Position numbers and translations under genes: made by a program. Under the pieces are notes generated by a model, which worked only from the letters and a program-made list of their open reading frames with translations, had not been told where the DNA came from and ran no database searches. Shown in pieces: positions 48,997 through 56,154 of a stretch of 64,000 bases of DNA. The stretch comes from Curtobacterium pusillum (GTDB lineage Bacteria > Actinomycetota > Actinomycetes > Actinomycetales > Microbacteriaceae): the NCBI RefSeq assembly GCF_007680845.1, contig NZ_VEIY01000001.1, positions 690,227 through 754,226 of the forward strand, in the 5' to 3' direction. The stretch's first letter is position 1. Each line of letters begins with the position of its first letter.

Positions 48997-49929
48997 ATGC
49001 CCTCCGTCGCCGACGCCTTCCGCTCACGACTCAACGACACGTTCACCGGTGGTGCCACGGAACGTCCGGCCTGGATCGACGACCTCGAACAGGGCACCGA
49101 CGCCGGGTTCTTCGGCCCCGGATCCGCGACCTGGTCGGTGCACGGCGGCAAGCAGACCATCCTCGCCGGCGTCCGCGCGCTGCTCGTCCAGGCACTCCAC
49201 CCGGGGGCGCTCGCCGGGGTCGCCGACCACTCCCGCTACCGCGAGGACCCGTTCGGCCGCCTCGCCGGCACCATCCGCTGGATCTACACCGTGTCGCACG
49301 GCGACACCGCCGCCGCCGAGTCCGCGAGCGCCTGGGTCCGGAAGCTGCACGAGCGGGTCCGCGGCGAGTACGTCGACGGGCACGGGGTCACCAAGCCGTA
49401 CGCGGCGAACGACCCGGACCTCGCGCGGTGGGTGCACCTCGCGTTCACCGACGCCTTCCTGCGGAGCGCCCAGCTGTGGGGCGAGCCGATCCCCGGCGGC
49501 GCCGACGCGTACGTGCGCGAGTGGGCGACCGCCGGCCGGCTCATGCACGTCGAGGACCCGCCCGAGAGCGAACTCGAGCTCCGCGCGCAGATGGACGGCT
49601 ACCTCGACCGCGGGGAACTCGTCGTGACCGCGCGCACGAGCGAGGTCGTCCGGTTCATCAAGGACCCGCCGCTCGCGAAGCTCCTGCGACCGGGTTACCG
49701 CGCGCTCTTCGACGGGGCGGTCGCGTCGCTCGACCCGCGGCACCGCTCGATGCTCGGTCTTCGGACGCCGGCGATCGGGCCGGTCGAGTTCCCGGTGCAG
49801 CGGACGGCCGGGATCGTGCTCGACGGCATCGGAGCCGTGCTCGGACACCAGCCCGGGACGGAGCGCGCGGCGCTCGTCCGCATCGCGCGTCTCGAACGCG
49901 CGGCCGACGGGGTGGACGCGACCGTCTGA
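48997..49929 (+). CDS. Oxygenase MpaB family (DUF2236) protein
   Basis: 310 residues matching the DUF2236/MpaB family from memory. The latex-oxygenase-like core shows LVQALHPGALAGVADHSRYR with a conserved His near residue 68, TIRWIYTVSHGD, and WVHLAFTDAFLRSAQLWGEP. Relatives are heme or copper oxygenases or uncharacterised; substrate unknown. Divergent from the acyl-CoA ligase. A repeat-family hairpin follows the stop. Confidence 0.86.
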   Translation: MPSVADAFRSRLNDTFTGGATERPAWIDDLEQGTDAGFFGPGSATWSVHGGKQTILAGVRALLVQALHPGALAGVADHSRYREDPFGRLAGTIRWIYTVSHGDTAAAESASAWVRKLHERVRGEYVDGHGVTKPYAANDPDLARWVHLAFTDAFLRSAQLWGEPIPGGADAYVREWATAGRLMHVEDPPESELELRAQMDGYLDRGELVVTARTSEVVRFIKDPPLAKLLRPGYRALFDGAVASLDPRHRSMLGLRTPAIGPVEFPVQRTAGIVLDGIGAVLGHQPGTERAALVRIARLERAADGVDATV

Positions 49930-49932
49930 CGG

Positions 49933-49970
49933 ACTGGAGGCGCGGCGCGGGCCCGCACCGCGCCTCCAGT
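49933..49970. terminator. GGAGGCGCGG-family hairpin between convergent genes
   Basis: ACTGGAGGCGCGG (49933-49945) pairs perfectly with 49958-49970; the loop is GC-rich. It lies between the MpaB gene (+, ends 49929) and an aldo/keto reductase gene (-, ends 49986). Confidence 0.65.
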
Positions 49971-49985
49971 CAGACGGGTGGTGCG

Positions 49986-50981
49986 TCAGAAACCGGACGG
50001 CACCCGGGGCGTGTACGCGGACTCGAGTCGCGTGACCTCGTCGTCGCTGAGCGTGATCGTCGACGCGATCACGGCGTCGTCGATGTGGTGCTCCTTGGTG
50101 GCGCCGACGATCGGAGCGCTGACCGCGGCCTTGCCCATCACCCAGGCGAGGGCGATCTGGGCCATGCTCGCGTCGTGCGCCTCGGCGACCTGCTGCACCG
50201 CCTCGACGATGGCGCGGTTGGCGTCCTCGTCCTGGCGGTAGAGGGTCTTGCCGAACTCGTCCGACTCCGCGCGGCTGCCGGAGCCCTGCGCGTCCCACGG
50301 GCGGGTGACCTTGCCGCGGGCGAGCGGGCTCCACGGGATGACGCCGACGCCGGTGTGGGCGCAGAAGGGGTGCATCTCGCGCTCTTCCTCGCGTTCGAGG
50401 AGGTTGTACTGGTCCTGCATGCTGACGAACTTCGTCCACCCGTGCCGCTCGGCGACGTGCTGCATCTCGGCGAACTGCCACGTCCACATGCTGCTCGCGC
50501 CGATGTACCGGGCCTTGCCGGCCTTGACGACGTCGTGCAGGGCCTCCATCGTCTCCTCGACCGGGGTCTCCGGGTCGAAGCGGTGGATCTGGTACAGGTC
50601 GACGTAGTCCGTGCCGAGGCGCGTCAGCGAGGCGTCGATCTCGTGCATGATCGCCACGCGGGACAACCCGGCGCCGTTCGGGCCCGGGCGCATCCGGCCG
50701 TTCACCTTCGTGAGGACCTGCATCTGCTCGCGCGGGGCGAGCTCCTTGAGGAGGGTGCCGGTGATCTCCTCGCTGCTGCCCGCGGAGTACACGTTGGCGG
50801 TGTCGAACGTGGTGATGCCCTGCTCGAACGCGCGGCGGACGAACGGGCGCGCCTCGTCGATGCCGACGCTCCACGGGTGGGCGCCGCGGTCCGGTTCGCC
50901 GTAGGACATCATCCCGAGGATGACGCTGCTGATCTCGAGGCCGGTGGCGCCGAGGCGGGTGGTGCTCGTTCCTTCGCTCAT
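49986..50981 (-). CDS. Aldo/keto reductase
   Basis: 331 residues, NADPH-dependent (beta/alpha)8 barrel. Catalytic tetrad segments: TTFDTANVYSAG (Asp, Tyr), VLTKVNG (Lys) and YQIHRFD (His). The C-terminal NADP site holds AAVSAPIVGATKEHHIDDAV. Substrate unknown. It overlaps the TIGR03086 gene by 4 nt, so both belong to one operon. A paralogue of similar type lies at 54459-55463. Confidence 0.93.
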   Translation of the reverse strand: MSEGTSTTRLGATGLEISSVILGMMSYGEPDRGAHPWSVGIDEARPFVRRAFEQGITTFDTANVYSAGSSEEITGTLLKELAPREQMQVLTKVNGRMRPGPNGAGLSRVAIMHEIDASLTRLGTDYVDLYQIHRFDPETPVEETMEALHDVVKAGKARYIGASSMWTWQFAEMQHVAERHGWTKFVSMQDQYNLLEREEEREMHPFCAHTGVGVIPWSPLARGKVTRPWDAQGSGSRAESDEFGKTLYRQDEDANRAIVEAVQQVAEAHDASMAQIALAWVMGKAAVSAPIVGATKEHHIDDAVIASTITLSDDEVTRLESAYTPRVPSGF

Positions 50982-51544
50982 GCCGTCACTCTGGCATCAC
51001 GGCCTGTGACCGCGAGGAGGCGGACCTGCAGCGGGGCGTCCTCGCCGACCTCGACCGGGGCGGCGTAGAGGCCGGTCGCCGCGAGGTGCTCGATCTTCGG
51101 CTCGAAGTACTCCCACACGGCGCGCACGAGTTCGTCCGGGAGGTCCTCGTCCGAGCCGGTCGCCCGTGCGAGGTCCCACGTGTGGATCGTGATGTCGCTC
51201 GTCTGCTCGGTGAGGTACTCGCCGGCGGGGACGATGTCGGTCGCCAGGTGCACGGGCGCGTCAGCGGGCGAAGTACGCCAGGCTTCGGTCGCTGCCGTGG
51301 CGAACTTCTCCCACTCGGCGGCGAGGTCGGGGCCGATCTCCTCGAGGTCCGCCTCGGCCTGGTCGTGGTCGCAGCCGGTGAGGAGCTTCGGGATCCAGCG
51401 CTGTTCCTCGACGACGTGCTGCACGAGGTCGCGGGTGGTCCACTCGGAGTCGGGGGTGGGGGCGTCCCAGTCCGTCACGGCGGCGACGCGGCGGCCGAAC
51501 TCGGATGCGGCGAGGGCTTGCAGCGCGATCCAGTCGGTGGCCAT
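50978..51544 (-). CDS. TIGR03086 family (DinB/mycothiol-dependent fold) protein
   Basis: 188 residues, four-helix-bundle metal-binding fold. Conserved TTRDLVQHVVEEQRW supplies one His and SDITIHTWDLARATG supplies another. Actinobacterial relatives include mycothiol-dependent maleylpyruvate isomerase; the reaction here is unknown. The ATG at 51544 has AGGAGC upstream. First gene of the unit with the aldo/keto reductase. Confidence 0.85.
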   Translation of the reverse strand: MATDWIALQALAASEFGRRVAAVTDWDAPTPDSEWTTRDLVQHVVEEQRWIPKLLTGCDHDQAEADLEEIGPDLAAEWEKFATAATEAWRTSPADAPVHLATDIVPAGEYLTEQTSDITIHTWDLARATGSDEDLPDELVRAVWEYFEPKIEHLAATGLYAAPVEVGEDAPLQVRLLAVTGRDARVTA

Positions 51545-51822
51545 GGTGGTGCTCCTGTTCGTGGGGGTGGGGGTGGGGGTGCTCTTGGGCGGGCTGTTCG
51601 TGCTGTTCGTGCTGTCTGGCCGTGCCCGGGCGGTGCTCGGGCGGGCGCTTCGTGCTGTTGGTGCTCGGCTGCAACCGGCGGGCGGGGCCGCGGATTCCCT
51701 GGGTGGGGCGCCCCCTCGTGGTGCGGTCTCACGCTACTGCGCCACCCGAGCGGCCGCTCGCTCCTCCGCCGCCCCGGCCCGGGGCCGGCGCCCCCGACCG
51801 GCGGCCCCGTCCCGTTGCGTTG

Positions 51823-51840
51823 CGCGAGCGGGAGGAATAC
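51823..51840 (+). repeat. CGAGCGGGAGGAATAC-type repeat copy
   Basis: CGCGAGCGGGAGGAATAC, identical over 18 nt to the copy at 54167-54184 and to the inverse of 54107-54124. Confidence 0.65.
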
Positions 51841-52118
51841 GCCGGCGGACCAGTCGGATCGCCGCCGCTTCCGCCCATTCGTCACGCGCCCGCGGCGAGC
51901 GGGCCACATGCGCGTGCGCGGGAAGCGAATCCGTACCAATTCACCCGTTCGCGTTGAGCGGAGCGAGCGGCCTGAAGAAGCGAGTCAGAGCTCGCTTCCG
52001 AAACGGATCACGCCCGCTCGCTGCTCAGCGCTCGTCGGCGGTCGACGCCGCGGACAAAGGAAGCGAGACGTGCGCGGCGACCGGGCGGAACAGGCCTCCG
52101 GGAGCGCCGATGCCGTGC

Positions 52119-52136
52119 GCATACCTCCCGCTCGCG
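52119..52136 (-). repeat. CGAGCGGGAGGAATAC-type repeat copy (inverted)
   Basis: GCATACCTCCCGCTCGCG on the plus strand. It differs at two positions from the inverse of the 51823 copy. Confidence 0.6.
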
Positions 52137-52200
52137 GAAGCGCCAAGAGGCCAGCACGGACGCGCCGCACCGCGACGGGCATCAGCACCGGGAACGACGA

Positions 52201-52232
52201 ACGGCCCGGCTCCCTGGAGGGAGCCGGGCCGT
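52201..52232 (-). terminator. 14-bp hairpin terminator of yceI-type gene
   Basis: ACGGCCCGGCTCCC (52201-52214) pairs perfectly with 52219-52232 around a TGGA tetraloop, 88 nt beyond the minus-strand stop at 52320. Confidence 0.65.
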
Positions 52233-52319
52233 ACGCCTCGGGTGCTGCAGTGTCCTGCTGTTCGGTGCCCTCAGGTCACGCGGCGTTCGCGGACCTGGAG
52301 GTCAGAAACTCGAAGGGAG

Positions 52320-52880
52320 TCAGGCCGCCTGGAGGACGAACTGCACGTCGAGGTTGATGGTCACGTCGTTGCCGAGCGTGAAGCCACCGGCCTCGAGCGC
52401 CGCGTTCCAGTTCACGCCGAACTCGGTGCGGTCGATCTTCGTCGTCGCCTCGGCGCCGAACTTCACCTGGCCGTAGCCGTCAGTGGTGAAGCCACCGAGC
52501 TCGGCCTTGAGGACGACGGGCTTGGTCACGCCGCGGAGGGTGAGGTCGCCGGCGATGTGCAGGTTGTCGCCCTTGGCCTCGATGCTCGTGGAGCGGAAGG
52601 TCAGCTGCGGGTGCTCCTCGGTGAGGAAGAAGTCGCTCGTCTTGAGGTGCTGGTCGCGCTGCTCCTGGCCGGTGTTGATCGACGCGACGTCGATGTTCGC
52701 CTCGACGGTCGACTCGAGCGGGTTCTCGGCGGTGACGACGGTGGCGTCGAAGGTCTCGAACTTGCCCTTCACCTTGCTGATCGCGAGGTGGCGGACCGAG
52801 AAGGTGACCTCGGAGTGGGTGGGGTCGATCTTCCAGGTGCCGGTCTGGTAGCCGGGGATGGTCGAGGCGGTGAGCGTCAT
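52320..52880 (-). CDS. YceI family protein
   Basis: 186 residues, lipocalin-like beta-barrel that binds long isoprenoid or lipid chains in known members. Blocks: GTWKIDPTHSEVTFSVRHL at the start, ASINTGQEQRDQHLKTSDFF and GDLTLRGVTKPVVLKAEL. No signal peptide, so it is likely cytoplasmic. ATG 52880 is chosen because GGAG lies 6 nt upstream. The promoter and a 20-bp palindrome lie about 95-125 nt upstream, giving a leadered transcript. Confidence 0.93.
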   Translation of the reverse strand: MTLTASTIPGYQTGTWKIDPTHSEVTFSVRHLAISKVKGKFETFDATVVTAENPLESTVEANIDVASINTGQEQRDQHLKTSDFFLTEEHPQLTFRSTSIEAKGDNLHIAGDLTLRGVTKPVVLKAELGGFTTDGYGQVKFGAEATTKIDRTEFGVNWNAALEAGGFTLGNDVTINLDVQFVLQAA

Positions 52881-52973
52881 GGTGACTCCTTCGAAGCGTG
52901 TGGTCTGCGTACCCGAGCAGGCGTTGGGAGGAACGAGAGTTCCATGCGCCTGCATCGAAGCCGATGGTAGCCC

Positions 52974-53002
52974 ATTCTGCACGCATTTGGTTGAAGCGTC
53001 AA
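52974..53002 (-). promoter_or_regulatory. Promoter of the YceI gene
   Basis: On the minus strand, -35 TTGACG (52997-53002) and -10 CAGAAT (52974-52979) are separated by exactly 17 bp. It is one of the best -35/-10 pairs in the window. Confidence 0.55.
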
Positions 53003-53006
53003 CCAA
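52987..53006. promoter_or_regulatory. 20-bp palindromic operator over the YceI -35 box
   Basis: TTGGTTGA and TCAACCAA are perfect inverted 8-bp half-sites around AGCG. Overlap with the -35 element implies a repressor; a MarR-type dimer is plausible from site size and symmetry. Confidence 0.6.
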
Positions 53007-53009
53007 TGT

Positions 53010-53954
53010 TCATCCCGATGACGGTGACCGGCGTGTCGGACGCGAGTCGTGCCTCCCGGCTGACGCCCCGTCGATCAGGCGACGAACGCGCGCGACGAAG
53101 GTGTCGATCGCCGCCCCGACGTCGTCCGCGGTCGCGCGGACGAGCCACCAGCCGGCGTCCTTGAGGAGTTCTCCGCGAGTGAGGTCCTTCCGGAACGTCC
53201 TGTCGTCAGTGCGGTGGAGGTCGCTCTCGTACTCGATCGCGACGCGGGCCGCGGGGTAGGCGAGGTCGACGCACGCCACCCACCGACCGTCGACGACCAC
53301 GTCGTGGTTGAGCGCTGGCTGCGGGAGACCGCGGCGGGTCATGGCCAGCCGCAGCCTCGTCTCTCCTGGGGAGCGGGAGCCCGGCCGGATCTCGGCAAGG
53401 GCAGCGCGGACGCGACGGATCCCGCGGGCGCCTCGGTACCGGCGGGCGGCCGCGATGAGCTCGTCGCGGTCGCACCACCCTCGCCAGCCGACGAGGGCGT
53501 CGCCGACGACGATGAGTTCGTCCCTGTTCAGGAGGGTCGCCAGCGCAATGAACGTGTCGGCTGGGTGTGTCAGCGTCGCTGTCCCGGAGTGGACGGTGCG
53601 GACACGCCCTTCGCGAGCGCGATGCCCGATGGTCCCGCGGACGCGGAGCGCCTGGTCGGGCCCGATGGTCGTCACGTGGATGCGGAGGTCGCGTTCGAGT
53701 CGCCGGGGGAGTGGCAGGCCGAGGATGACGGCTGCGGTCGTGTGGCTGAACGCCTGGTCGGGTCGGAGCCGAGGGAGGACAGCACGCGCACGTTCTTCGT
53801 GCGTCCGCGGTTGCACCCAGGTGCGGATGCCGTGGAATGGTCGGAGTAGTGCCTTCGAGCGCAGTCGTCCGGGGCTGATGCCGCGGTGGAGCGCTTCGCG
53901 GACGCGGAACGGCCGGCCGCGGAGGGCCATCGGGAACGCGAGCTCGGCTTGCAT
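53010..53954 (-). CDS. DUF559 family protein with AbiEi-like N-terminal region
   Basis: 314 residues. The N-terminal FRVREALHRGISPGRLRSKA resembles the winged-helix start of AbiEi-type proteins. The C-terminal part resembles DUF559/Vsr-like nucleases: GRWVACVDLAYPAARVAIEY then ESDLHR, with candidate Asp and Glu residues of a PD-(D/E)xK site, and LLKDAGWWLVRATADDV. Activity is unproven. It is one of a multi-copy family in Microbacteriaceae as I recall. Repeat-rich spacers lie at 53955-54458 and beyond yceI at 51545-52319. Confidence 0.72.
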   Translation of the reverse strand: MQAELAFPMALRGRPFRVREALHRGISPGRLRSKALLRPFHGIRTWVQPRTHEERARAVLPRLRPDQAFSHTTAAVILGLPLPRRLERDLRIHVTTIGPDQALRVRGTIGHRAREGRVRTVHSGTATLTHPADTFIALATLLNRDELIVVGDALVGWRGWCDRDELIAAARRYRGARGIRRVRAALAEIRPGSRSPGETRLRLAMTRRGLPQPALNHDVVVDGRWVACVDLAYPAARVAIEYESDLHRTDDRTFRKDLTRGELLKDAGWWLVRATADDVGAAIDTFVARVRRLIDGASAGRHDSRPTRRSPSSG

Positions 53955-54106
53955 GGGGTCAGCCTCGTCGAGTCGCCGGGCCGTGGTCGCTCTGTGGCGC
54001 GATCTGTGGAGCGCTGCCGCCGCGGGGCACCTTGTGAGGGGGTGGCCGACTGGACGAGCGTGCCGCCAGCGGGCGGATCCGGGAGCTTACCGGCCCAATC
54101 TCGTGG

Positions 54107-54184
54107 GTATTCCTCCCGCTCGCGGGTGCGGCCCGTAGCGCGCGCGGGAGCGTCCAGGAGGCGCGGCGCGAGCGGGAGGAATAC
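54107..54184. repeat. Inverted pair of 18-bp repeat copies
   Basis: GTATTCCTCCCGCTCGCG (54107-54124) and its exact inverse, CGCGAGCGGGAGGAATAC (54167-54184), are separated by 42 nt. An exact GGAGGCGCGG arm lies at 54157-54166, touching the second copy. Confidence 0.7.
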
Positions 54185-54330
54185 GTGCGGTTCCCGGGCT
54201 CCTGGGTGGGCATACCGCCCGCTCGCGTTGACGGGCCCGGTCAGCGGGGTGCGTGTCCTGGAGGCGCGGCGCGAGTGGGAGGAATACGTGCGGTTCCGGA
54301 GTGCCCGGGTGGGTATACCGCCCGCTCGCA
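54154..54330 (+). repeat. Two direct copies of a 74-bp composite repeat unit
   Basis: Units 54154-54227 and 54257-54330 lie 103 nt apart. Each runs: GGAGGCGCGG, CGCGAGYGGGAGGAATAC, GTGCGGTTCC, about 13 variable nt, then the inverted form ending ATACCGCCCGCTCGC. They differ at few positions outside the variable part. Confidence 0.75.
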
Positions 54331-54350
54331 TTCCTCACCTCCCCCCCCGC

Positions 54351-54376
54351 GCCGCGCGCCGCGCGCGGCGCGCGGC
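54351..54376. repeat. 26-bp perfect palindrome made only of G and C
   Basis: GCCGCGCGCCGCG followed by its inverse; a further GCCGCGCGCC lies at 54385-54394. The stretch 54341-54397 holds a single A and no T. Confidence 0.75.
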
Positions 54377-54445
54377 ACGCGCGCGCCGCGCGCCGCCCAC
54401 CCCGCCAGGTACTCCCACGGCCCCTCACGCGCACCCGGAGCCCGG

Positions 54446-54451
54446 TAGCGT
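54446..54451 (+). promoter_or_regulatory. -10 element TAGCGT, leaderless promoter of the second aldo/keto reductase
   Basis: TAGCGT ends 7 nt before the ATG at 54459. Confidence 0.45.
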
Positions 54452-54458
54452 CGACACC

Positions 54459-55463
54459 ATGGAATTCAGGTACCTGGGCAACTCCGGACTCAAGATCTCC
54501 GAGATCACCTACGGCAACTGGCTGACGCACGGCTCGCAGGTCGAGAACGACGTCGCCACCCAGTGCGTGCGGGCAGCGCTCGACGCCGGCATCACCACGT
54601 TCGACACCGCGGACACGTACGCCAACACCGCGGCCGAGCAGGTCCTCGGCGAGGCCCTCAAGGGCGAGCGTCGCCAGTCGCTCGAGATCTTCACGAAGGT
54701 CTACTGGCCGACCGGGCCGAAGGGTCACAACGACGTCGGCCTCAGCCGGAAGCACATCATGGAGTCGATCGACGGCTCGCTGACCCGCCTCCAGACCGAC
54801 TACGTCGACCTCTACCAGGCGCACCGCTACGACTCCGAGACCCCCCTCGAAGAGACCATGCAGGCCTTCGCCGACGTCGTCCGGCAGGGCAAGGCGCTCT
54901 ACATCGGCGTGAGCGAGTGGAACGCCGAGCAGATCCGCGCGGGCGCCGCCCTCGCGAAGGAGCTCGGCTTCCAGCTCATCTCGAACCAGCCCCAGTACTC
55001 GATGCTGTGGCGGGTCATCGAGGGCGAGGTCGTCCCCGCGTCGAAGCAGCTCGGCCTCTCGCAGATCGTCTGGTCGCCGATCGCGCAGGGTGTGCTCACC
55101 GGCAAGTACAAGCCCGGTCAGCCGCTGCCCGAGGGCTCCCGCGCCACGGACGAGAAGGGCGGCGCGGACATGATCAAGCGGTTCATGCGCGACGAGGTCC
55201 TCGAGGCCGTGCAGCGCCTGCAGCCGGTCGCCGACCAGGCGGGGCTCACGCTCGCCCAGCTCGCGATCGCGTGGACGCTGCAGAACCCGAACGTCGCGAG
55301 TGCGATCGTCGGCGCGTCCCGTCCGGAGCAGGTCACGGACAACGTGAAGGCCGCCGGCGTCACGCTCGACGCCGACGCACTCGCCGCCATCGACGAGGCC
55401 CTGGGTGACATCCCGGAGCGCGACGCGTCGAAGACCGTCAGCCCGGCGTCGCGCCCCGCGTAG
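54459..55463 (+). CDS. Aldo/keto reductase (potassium-channel beta-subunit-like)
   Basis: 334 residues. MEFRYLGNSGLKISEITYGN start, catalytic segments TTFDTADTYANTAAE, IFTKVYWPTG and YQAHRYD, and NADP-site NVASAIVGASRPEQVTDNV. The overall look is that of Kv-beta/YghZ-like reductases acting on aldehydes such as methylglyoxal; substrate unproven. The leaderless-type promoter sets the start. A 20-bp hairpin follows the stop. Confidence 0.94.
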   Translation: MEFRYLGNSGLKISEITYGNWLTHGSQVENDVATQCVRAALDAGITTFDTADTYANTAAEQVLGEALKGERRQSLEIFTKVYWPTGPKGHNDVGLSRKHIMESIDGSLTRLQTDYVDLYQAHRYDSETPLEETMQAFADVVRQGKALYIGVSEWNAEQIRAGAALAKELGFQLISNQPQYSMLWRVIEGEVVPASKQLGLSQIVWSPIAQGVLTGKYKPGQPLPEGSRATDEKGGADMIKRFMRDEVLEAVQRLQPVADQAGLTLAQLAIAWTLQNPNVASAIVGASRPEQVTDNVKAAGVTLDADALAAIDEALGDIPERDASKTVSPASRPA

Positions 55464-55477
55464 ACGCGACCAACCCC

Positions 55478-55521
55478 CGGACGGGAGGCGCGGTGCCAGC
55501 CGGCACCGCGCCTCCCGTCCG
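55478..55521 (+). terminator. 20-bp hairpin of the GGAGGCGCGG family
   Basis: CGGACGGGAGGCGCGGTGCC (55478-55497) pairs perfectly with 55502-55521 around AGCC. It starts 15 nt after the reductase stop. Both stem arms are identical to those at 63412-63455. Confidence 0.7.
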
Positions 55522-55614
55522 TCGTGTGAACGGCAGATGTCGTCGAACTGGCAGACGCCTGGCAAGGGGCGTACCCCGCCCAAACCGCACCCTCCATGCC
55601 CCCGAAGAGGGGGC

Positions 55615-56154
55615 ATGACCCGAACCGATACCCCCGTTCTGGTGCCATCCGCACCGAGGGAGGCACTGGCGAGCGCCGAGCCCGCGCGCTCCACCCGCGT
55701 CGCGCGCCTGGTCGTCCTCGGCCGGCAGCTCGTCACCTTCGGCAGCATCGGCGCCGTCTGCTTCGTGATCGACCTCGGGATCTACAACCTCCTCCGCGCG
55801 ACCGTGATGCCGGATGCACCGATCGCCGCGAAGATCGTCTCCGCCGTGGTGTCCACCGCCGTCGCGTGGATCGGGAACCGGTTCATCACCTTCCGCGCCG
55901 AACGGCAGTCCGGACGTCGGGAGACCCTCCGCGAGGGACTCCTCTTCGCCGCCACCAACCTCGTCGGGCTCGGCATCGCCGCGGCCTGCCTCTTCGTCTC
56001 GCACTACGTCCTCGGGTTCACGTCCACCCTCGCCGACAACGTCGCCGGCAACGGGGTCGGTCTCGTGCTCGGCACCGCGTTCCGGTTCGCCGCGTACAAG
56101 GCCCTCGTCTTCCGTTCCACCGACGCTCGTCGCACGAAGGAGCTCGCCGAATGA
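55615..56154 (+). CDS. GtrA family membrane protein
   Basis: 179 residues, four hydrophobic segments. VTFGSIGAVCFVIDLGIYNL, AWIGNRFITFR and NGVGLVLGTAFRFAAYKALV are GtrA hallmarks. Family members help move or modify polyprenyl-linked sugars across the membrane. The ATG at 55615 follows GGGGGC; the open frame begins far upstream without other support. The stop overlaps the GT2 ATG by 4 nt (ATGA). Confidence 0.88.
   Translation: MTRTDTPVLVPSAPREALASAEPARSTRVARLVVLGRQLVTFGSIGAVCFVIDLGIYNLLRATVMPDAPIAAKIVSAVVSTAVAWIGNRFITFRAERQSGRRETLREGLLFAATNLVGLGIAAACLFVSHYVLGFTSTLADNVAGNGVGLVLGTAFRFAAYKALVFRSTDARRTKELAE

Larger units (their letters stand above)
51545..52319. other. 775-nt spacer without a supported gene, repeat-rich
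   Basis: Frames are open here only because stops are rare at this GC; their translations are Arg/Pro-rich and show no family. Contents: the 5' leader of the TIGR03086 gene, G-rich runs (51565-51590), copies of the CGAGCGGGAGGAATAC repeat at 51823-51840 and, inverted, at 52119-52136, several weaker CGGGCGGAACAG-like copies, and the YceI terminator. It may be decayed sequence. Confidence 0.6.
53955..54458. other. 504-nt spacer without a gene, dense in repeats
   Basis: Contains five CGAGCGGGAGGAATAC-type copies, two GGAGGCGCGG arms, a duplicated 74-bp composite unit, a 26-bp all-GC palindrome and, at its right end, the promoter of the aldo/keto reductase. I see no credible protein. Confidence 0.7.

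Noticed and set aside
51505..51957. Cys/Trp-rich plus-strand open frame in the 51.5-52.3 kb spacer
   Set aside because: Low-complexity translation of G-rich runs, overlapping the TIGR03086 gene start; no start signal or homology.
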